From the NCBI GenBank assembly GCA_963700495.1, contig CAVOXT010000003.1:496001-560000 (forward strand): DNA of 64,000 bases, written 5' to 3'. Source of the stretch: JACCTU01 sp963700495 (GTDB lineage: Bacteria > Actinomycetota > Thermoleophilia > Gaiellales > Gaiellaceae). A program made the position numbers and the translations under genes. The notes below the pieces were generated by a model. That model saw nothing but the letters and a program-made list of their open reading frames with translations, was not told the DNA's origin and made no database searches. Shown here piece after piece: positions 59,754-64,000 of the stretch (within the stretch, counting starts at the first letter, position 1; every line of letters begins with the position of its first letter).

Positions 59754-60857
59754 GTGAGGATCGCGCTCTTCACCCGAGAGTATCCACCAGACGTCTACGG
59801 CGGCGCCGGGGTCCATGTCGCGTACCTGGCGCGTGAGCTCGAGCGCGTGCTCGACCTCGAGGTGCGGCCGTTCGCGAAGTTCCCGCCTCCGGCTGAGCTT
59901 GCCGGGGCCAATCCGGCCCTGCAGACGATCGGCACGGACGTCCTGATGGCCGCCGAGCTCGACGGTGTGCAACTGGTCCACAGCCACACGTGGTACGCGA
60001 ACCTCGCCGGCCATCTGGCCAAGCTGCTGCACGGAGTCCCGCACGTCGCCACCACGCACAGCCTCGAGCCGTCCCGGCCGTGGAAGGCCAACCAGCTCGG
60101 TGGGGGGTACGCGGTCTCGAGCTGGTGCGAACGCGTCGGGCTCGAAGGCGCCGACGCGGTGATCGCCGTTTCGCAGGCCATGCGCGAGGACGTGCTCGCG
60201 GTGTATCCGTCGCTCGAACCGTCCCGCGTGCACGTGATCGGGAACGGGATCGACACCCAGGAGTACGAACGTGTCGGCACGCGCGCCGCGCTCGAGCTTT
60301 ACGGGGTGCGCGAGCCGTACGTGCTCTTCGTCGGTCGGATCACGAAGCAGAAGGGACTCTCGACGCTGCTCGCCGCGGCGCCCGCGATCGAGGGCGCTCA
60401 GCTGGTCCTCGCCGCCGGTGCTCCCGACACCGACGAGCTCGCGCGCGAGGCTGAGGAGGCCGTGGCGCGGCTCGACGACGTCGTCTGGATCGAGCAGATG
60501 CTGCCGAAGAAGGACGTGATCGAGCTGCTCTCGCACGCGACGGCCTTCGTCTGCCCGTCGATCTACGAACCGCTCGGGATCGTCAACCTCGAGGCGATGG
60601 CCTGCCGCACCGCGGTGGTCGCGTCACGCGTCGGCGGTATCCCGGAGGTCGTCGCCGACGGTGAGACCGGCCTGCTGGTCCCCCCGGGGGATCCCGACGC
60701 GCTCGTCGCGGCGATCAACGAGCTCGTCGCCGACCCGGAGCGCGCCGCGCGGATGGGCGAAGCAGGACGTCGGCGCGCGGTCGACGAGTTCGGTTGGGAC
60801 CGCGTTGCGGCGAAGACCGTCGAGCTCTATCGCACGCTGGTCGGAACCACCGAGTAG
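59754..60857 (+). CDS. GT4-family glycosyltransferase, actinobacterial glycogen synthase type
   Basis: A 367-residue retaining glycosyltransferase. The N-terminal domain (ALFTREYPPDVYGGAGVHVAYLARE) has the acceptor GGAG loop of GlgA-type synthases. VHSHTWYANLAGHLAKL and TTHSLEPSRPWKANQLGGGY follow. The C-terminal GT-B nucleotide-sugar domain has VLFVGRITKQKGL and the E-x7-E motif in PSIYEPLGIVNLEAMAC. This pattern matches the actinobacterial glycogen/maltosyl phosphate synthase group (GlgM/GlgA). It starts with GTG 59754, with a second GTG two codons upstream at 59748. It is divergent from the helicase gene. No other glycogen genes are near. Confidence 0.88.
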   Translation: MRIALFTREYPPDVYGGAGVHVAYLARELERVLDLEVRPFAKFPPPAELAGANPALQTIGTDVLMAAELDGVQLVHSHTWYANLAGHLAKLLHGVPHVATTHSLEPSRPWKANQLGGGYAVSSWCERVGLEGADAVIAVSQAMREDVLAVYPSLEPSRVHVIGNGIDTQEYERVGTRAALELYGVREPYVLFVGRITKQKGLSTLLAAAPAIEGAQLVLAAGAPDTDELAREAEEAVARLDDVVWIEQMLPKKDVIELLSHATAFVCPSIYEPLGIVNLEAMACRTAVVASRVGGIPEVVADGETGLLVPPGDPDALVAAINELVADPERAARMGEAGRRRAVDEFGWDRVAAKTVELYRTLVGTTE

Positions 60858-62698
60858 CCGCGCTGCTCGAGATACGGCGTGATGCCGCCGAGGAAGAACG
60901 GCCAGCCCGCGCCGAGGAGCAGGCACGTGTCGACGTCCGCCGCTTCGGCGACGACGCCCTCGTCGAGCAGATGGCGGATCTCGTCGGCGAGCGCCCCGAG
61001 CACCGCGTCCGTGATCTCGTCGACGGTACGGCGGCGATCCCCCGCGACGACGATCTCCTCGCTTCCGGCGGCGTAGTTCGCCAGCGTCGGCGAGAGCGGG
61101 AAGCGATCGGGGTAGGCCTCGTGCATCGTTTCGAGCACGTGGTTCGCGACGCGCGGGCCGACGAGCTGCAGGAGGACCGATGGAGCCATCGGCAACCCGA
61201 GGTTCACCATTGCCTCGTCGGTCTCCCCGACGGTGTTGCCGTGCTCGAGCGAGTCCATCAGGACGCTCGTCATGCGAGTCAGGACGCGGTTGACGACAAA
61301 GCCGGGCGCGTCCGTGGTCACGACGCCGCGCTTGCGGAGCTTCTTGCACACGTCCCAGGCCGTTGCAAGAGCCTCGTCGGAGGTTTCCTCGTGCCGCACG
61401 AGCTCGACGAGGGGGAGCACGGCGACCGGGTTGAAGAAGTGCATGCCGACGTCGGCGCCCATCTCGGCGACGGAGAGCGACGAGGTGTTCGTCGCGAGGA
61501 TTGCGGTCGGGGCCAGCCCGCGCAGCGTCGCGAAGAGCTCCTTCTTGACGCCGGGCTCCTCGACCACCGCCTCGAGCACGAGGTCGCAGTCCTCGAACCC
61601 ATCCCAGTCGGTCGTACCGCGGACGATCGTGGCGAGGAACGGCTTCCGCTCGCCGACGTCCCGACGGACGTCGGCGAGAGCTGCTTCGACGATCTCGTCT
61701 GTCAGGTCACGGATGACGATCGGCACCTCGAGCCGTTTCGCGAACAGCGTTGCGAGCTGGCGCGCCATCAGGCCCCCACCGACGATGCCGACCTTCTCGA
61801 CCCTGCGCGGCTTCGCGTCCGGAACGCCGACGCCCTTCTTCTGCCGCCGCTCGACGAGGTTGAAGGCGTAGATCGAGTTCTGCGCCTGCGACGCCGGAAG
61901 GAGGTCGGCGATCGCGTCCTCCTCCGCCCGGTACCCGTCCTCGAGCGACGACGTCGCCGAGCTCTCGATCAGGTCGAGCGCGACCTGCGGCGCGCGCGCG
62001 GGGCCCATCAGCTCCCCGCGAGCCCGGCGCACGGCCTCGCCGGTGCCCGAAAGGTCCGGCTCGGCACGCTCCGGCGGGCCGGACCGGAGGAAGGCGATCG
62101 ACTCGTCGAGGAACTCGACGTCGTCGAAGACGGCGTCCGCGAGCCCGAGCTCGAAGGCCTTCTGGGCGTCGAGCATCCGGTTCTGCCTGACCGGGTTGCT
62201 CACGACGATCTTCACCGCGCCCTCGGCGCCGACGAGGCGCGGCAGCAGCTGCGTGCCGCCCCAGGCGGGGAAGAGTCCGAGGAAGACCTCGGGGCAGCCG
62301 ACGTGGCGCACCGAGCGCGCGATCGTCCGGTGATCGCAGTGGAGCGCGATCTCGAGCCCGCCGCCGAGCGCCGCGCCGTTGATCGCCGCGAGCGTCGGGA
62401 ACGGCAGGTTGCGGAGGCGCATGAAGAGCTCGTGCCCGGCGCGCGAGCCTTCGCGCGCAAGTTCCGGCGTCACGTTCGGAAACTGGTCGATGTCGGCGCC
62501 GACGGCAAAGACGTACGGCTTGCCGGTGAGGACGAGCCCGGCCCACTCGTTCGACTCGAGCTCGTCGAGCGTTCGCCCGAGCGACTCGAGCGCGTGGCGC
62601 CCGAACGTCGACGGCTTGGTCCAGTCCTCGCCGTTGTCGATCGTGACGAGCGCGAGGTCGCCGATGCGCTGGAGTTTGAACTCGGTCTCAGACACGCT
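60827..62698 (-). CDS. Enoyl-CoA hydratase / 3-hydroxyacyl-CoA dehydrogenase (FadB/FadJ-like)
   Basis: A 623-residue bifunctional beta-oxidation enzyme. The N-terminal crotonase domain has INGAALGGGLEIALHCDH (oxyanion hole) and EVFLGLFPAWGGTQLLPRL with the catalytic Glu. The dehydrogenase domain begins with VEKVGIVGGGLMARQLATLFAK (NAD loop). It contains ATNTSSLSVAEMG and GMHFFNPVAVLPLVELV (His of the HFFNP catalytic motif), then a C-terminal 3HCDH domain. It starts with GTG 62698 and overlaps the thiolase stop by 11 bp, so the pair forms a fatty-acid oxidation operon. The length is shorter than E. coli FadB. Confidence 0.92.
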   Translation of the reverse strand, partial: SVSETEFKLQRIGDLALVTIDNGEDWTKPSTFGRHALESLGRTLDELESNEWAGLVLTGKPYVFAVGADIDQFPNVTPELAREGSRAGHELFMRLRNLPFPTLAAINGAALGGGLEIALHCDHRTIARSVRHVGCPEVFLGLFPAWGGTQLLPRLVGAEGAVKIVVSNPVRQNRMLDAQKAFELGLADAVFDDVEFLDESIAFLRSGPPERAEPDLSGTGEAVRRARGELMGPARAPQVALDLIESSATSSLEDGYRAEEDAIADLLPASQAQNSIYAFNLVERRQKKGVGVPDAKPRRVEKVGIVGGGLMARQLATLFAKRLEVPIVIRDLTDEIVEAALADVRRDVGERKPFLATIVRGTTDWDGFEDCDLVLEAVVEEPGVKKELFATLRGLAPTAILATNTSSLSVAEMGADVGMHFFNPVAVLPLVELVRHEETSDEALATAWDVCKKLRKRGVVTTDAPGFVVNRVLTRMTSVLMDSLEHGNTVGETDEAMVNLGLPMAPSVLLQLVGPRVANHVLETMHEAYPDRFPLSPTLANYAAGSEEIVVAGDRRRTVDEITDAVLGALADEIRHLLDEGVVAEAADVDTCLLLGAGWPFFLGGITPYLEQRGYSVVPTSVR

Positions 62699-63854
62699 TC
62701 CAGAGCACCGCGGCACCCATGCCCATGCCGATGCAGAGCGCGGTCAGCCCGTAGTCGACGTTTCGTTCCCGCATGCCGTACGCGAGCTGCGCGATCAGGC
62801 GCACCCCGGTCGCCGCGAGCGGATGCCCGCACGCGATCGCGCCGCCGTAGGGGTTCAGGCGCTCGTCCTCGGGGTCGACTCCGAGCTCGCGGCACCACGT
62901 CAGCACCTGCACCGCGAACGGCTCGTTCAGCTCGAACATCCCGACGTCGTCGAGCGTCAGCCCGTGCCGCTCGAGCACGCGCTGCGTCGCGGGCACGGGC
63001 CCGATCCCCATCAACTCCGGCTCGACGCCGGCGTAGGCGAAGCCGACCAGCCGCAGCTTCGGCTCGAGCCCGAGCTCCTCGACCGCTTCGCCCGAGGCGA
63101 GGAACGCCGCCGTGGCACCGTCGGTCAGCCCGGCGGAGTTTCCAGCGGTGACGCGCCCGCCGGCGCGGAACGGGGCGCGCAGGTCGGCGAGTCCCTCCAT
63201 CGTCGTGTCGGGCCGCAGGAACTCGTCGCGCTCGGCGACCTTCCATCCGTCCTCTGTGAAGACGCTCATGGGCACGACCGTCTCGCGCATGACGCCGTTC
63301 GTCCACGCCGCCGTCGCGCGGTGCTGCGAGCGCACGGCGAACGCATCCGCGTCGTCCTTCGTGAGGTCCGGGAAGCGGTCGTGCAGGTTCTCCGCGGTCG
63401 CGCCCATCGTTGCGGCGCTCTCGTCGACGATCCGCTCCGAGACGAAGCGCGGGTTGAAGTCGACGTCCTCGCCCATCGGGTGATGGCCCATGTGCTCGAC
63501 GCCGCCCGCGAGGATGACGTCTGCGGCGCCCCAGGCGATCTCGCCTGCGCCCGCGGTGACGGCCGTGAGCGCGCCCGCGCACATCCGGTCGACTGCGAAG
63601 CCCGGCACGGACTCCGGGATCCCGGCGAGGAGCCCGACGTCGCGGCCGAGCGTGAGCCCCTGGTCGCCGACCTGTGCGGTCGCGGCCATGATCACGTCGC
63701 CGATCCGCTCGGGCGGTACGCCGGGGTTTCGCCGCAGGAGCTCGCGGACGGCCTTGACGGCCATGTCGTCTGCCCGGGTCCGCCAGAAGAGGCCCTTCGG
63801 GCCTGCCTTTCCGAAGGCCGTCCGGACGCCGTCGACGTAGTAGACCTCGCGCAC
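62688..63854 (-). CDS. Thiolase (acetyl-CoA C-acyltransferase)
   Basis: A 388-residue thiolase completing beta-oxidation. The active-site Cys is in DRMCAGALTAVTAGA (about residue 92). The CoA-binding and catalytic His is in CGHPLAATGVRL (about 348), and the second Cys in LTALCIGMGMGAAVLWKR near the C-terminus. NEPFAVQVL (NEAF-like) is also present. The start is ATG 63854. The upstream gap holds an inverted repeat that may be an operator. The following hydratase/dehydrogenase gene overlaps its end, giving the usual FadA-FadB functional pair. Confidence 0.95.
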   Translation of the reverse strand: MREVYYVDGVRTAFGKAGPKGLFWRTRADDMAVKAVRELLRRNPGVPPERIGDVIMAATAQVGDQGLTLGRDVGLLAGIPESVPGFAVDRMCAGALTAVTAGAGEIAWGAADVILAGGVEHMGHHPMGEDVDFNPRFVSERIVDESAATMGATAENLHDRFPDLTKDDADAFAVRSQHRATAAWTNGVMRETVVPMSVFTEDGWKVAERDEFLRPDTTMEGLADLRAPFRAGGRVTAGNSAGLTDGATAAFLASGEAVEELGLEPKLRLVGFAYAGVEPELMGIGPVPATQRVLERHGLTLDDVGMFELNEPFAVQVLTWCRELGVDPEDERLNPYGGAIACGHPLAATGVRLIAQLAYGMRERNVDYGLTALCIGMGMGAAVLWKRV

Positions 63855-63872
63855 GAGGCCAAGCCTAGCCCG

Positions 63873-63898
63873 CCGTTGACTGACCGTTCAACCAACGG
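63873..63898. promoter_or_regulatory. Inverted repeat in the divergent promoter before the thiolase operon
   Basis: CCGTTG (63873-63878) and CAACGG (63893-63898) are perfect complements, with an inner GTTGA/TCAAC pair. The site lies in the 61-bp gap between the thiolase start and the rightward partial gene. It resembles operators of TetR-type fatty-acid regulators, but the regulator is not in the window. Confidence 0.45.
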
Positions 63899-63915
63899 TG
63901 TTCTAGGGTGGCGCC

Positions 63916-64000
63916 GTGGACTGGGCCGAGGTCGTACGCCGGCAGGAGGAGCGCTCGGAGGGAGCGCAGGGAGCCGTGCTGCGGGGCAACGCCGCGTACG
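63916..64000 (+). CDS. Unknown protein, N-terminal part (cut by window end)
   Basis: An open frame from GTG 63916 to the window end encodes 28 residues starting with DWAEVVRRQEERSEGAQG. The segment is charged and helical-looking, with no signal peptide, and cannot be assigned to a family. It is divergent from the thiolase operon and shares its promoter region. The frame has no stop in the visible part, but its short length makes the gene call itself uncertain. Confidence 0.35.
   Translation, partial: MDWAEVVRRQEERSEGAQGAVLRGNAAY

Overview
The window is GC-rich, densely packed bacterial DNA with short gaps, many 1-50 bp gene overlaps, GTG and TTG starts and several probable leaderless promoters. 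Three features suggest an actinobacterium of the class Thermoleophilia (Gaiella/Solirubrobacter relatives): a collagen-like secreted protein whose N-terminus reads LHRPSPGLAISMIALFVVLGG, secreted proteins with WQRC-type Ig-like modules, and an ECF sigma factor paired with a zinc anti-sigma factor. This placement is inference from protein style; there is no rRNA or other marker here. No tRNA, rRNA, CRISPR array or complete insertion sequence was recognised.

Layout. 0-8.3 kb: end of thymidine kinase, a PhzF isomerase, a PfkB kinase, then a metal block (MntH and MntR, a likely metal-box operator, a two-domain multicopper oxidase, a ZIP transporter), a TPP-riboswitch-controlled CytX-type transporter and a second ZIP protein. 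8.3-16.2 kb: aconitase, collagen-like protein, NYN protein, HtrA protease, YbdK-type ligase, HMA copper-binding protein, ECF sigma/anti-sigma pair, LytR_C protein. 16.2-22.5 kb: a leftward run with a MocA-like cytidylyltransferase, a lipoprotein cyclophilin, a lytic transglycosylase, a three-subunit molybdenum hydroxylase and an amidohydrolase. 22.5-32.5 kb: an intact Ig-like secreted protein and a stretch where almost every gene is cut by single-base indels (Ig-like paralogue, M24 peptidase, acetyl-CoA synthetase, beta-lactamase-like protein, MerR-TPR regulator, M16 peptidase, SIS protein). 32.5-37.9 kb: DUF3052, epimerase, MscS channel, class V aminotransferase, ClpS, OsmC, saccharopine-dehydrogenase-like protein. 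37.9-40.1 kb: a small accessory island (GNAT, HNH/recombinase-like gene, 5'-truncated mug glycosylase) rich in repeats and palindromes. 40.1-47.3 kb: NAD synthetase, SDR, AMP-forming acyl-CoA synthetase, MFS exporter with its TetR. 47.3-50 kb: a candidate small RNA, an HTH-TPR regulator, a 33-residue secreted peptide and a thioredoxin-fold lipoprotein. 50-64 kb: rhodanese, methyltransferase, SelD, NMN adenylyltransferase-like protein, phosphoglycerate mutase, heme A synthase, PAC2 protein, helicase, glycogen-synthase-like glycosyltransferase and a fatty-acid oxidation pair.

The most interesting locus is 47.3-49.1 kb. An XRE-HTH plus TPR regulator, the architecture of the RRNPP peptide receptors of Firmicutes, is followed after a near-perfect Shine-Dalgarno by a tiny gene encoding a signal-peptide-like leader and a Trp/Gly-rich tail. 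Divergent from it, a near-consensus promoter drives an apparent noncoding transcript of about 180 nt that ends in a strong terminator. This is a candidate undescribed peptide-signalling module.
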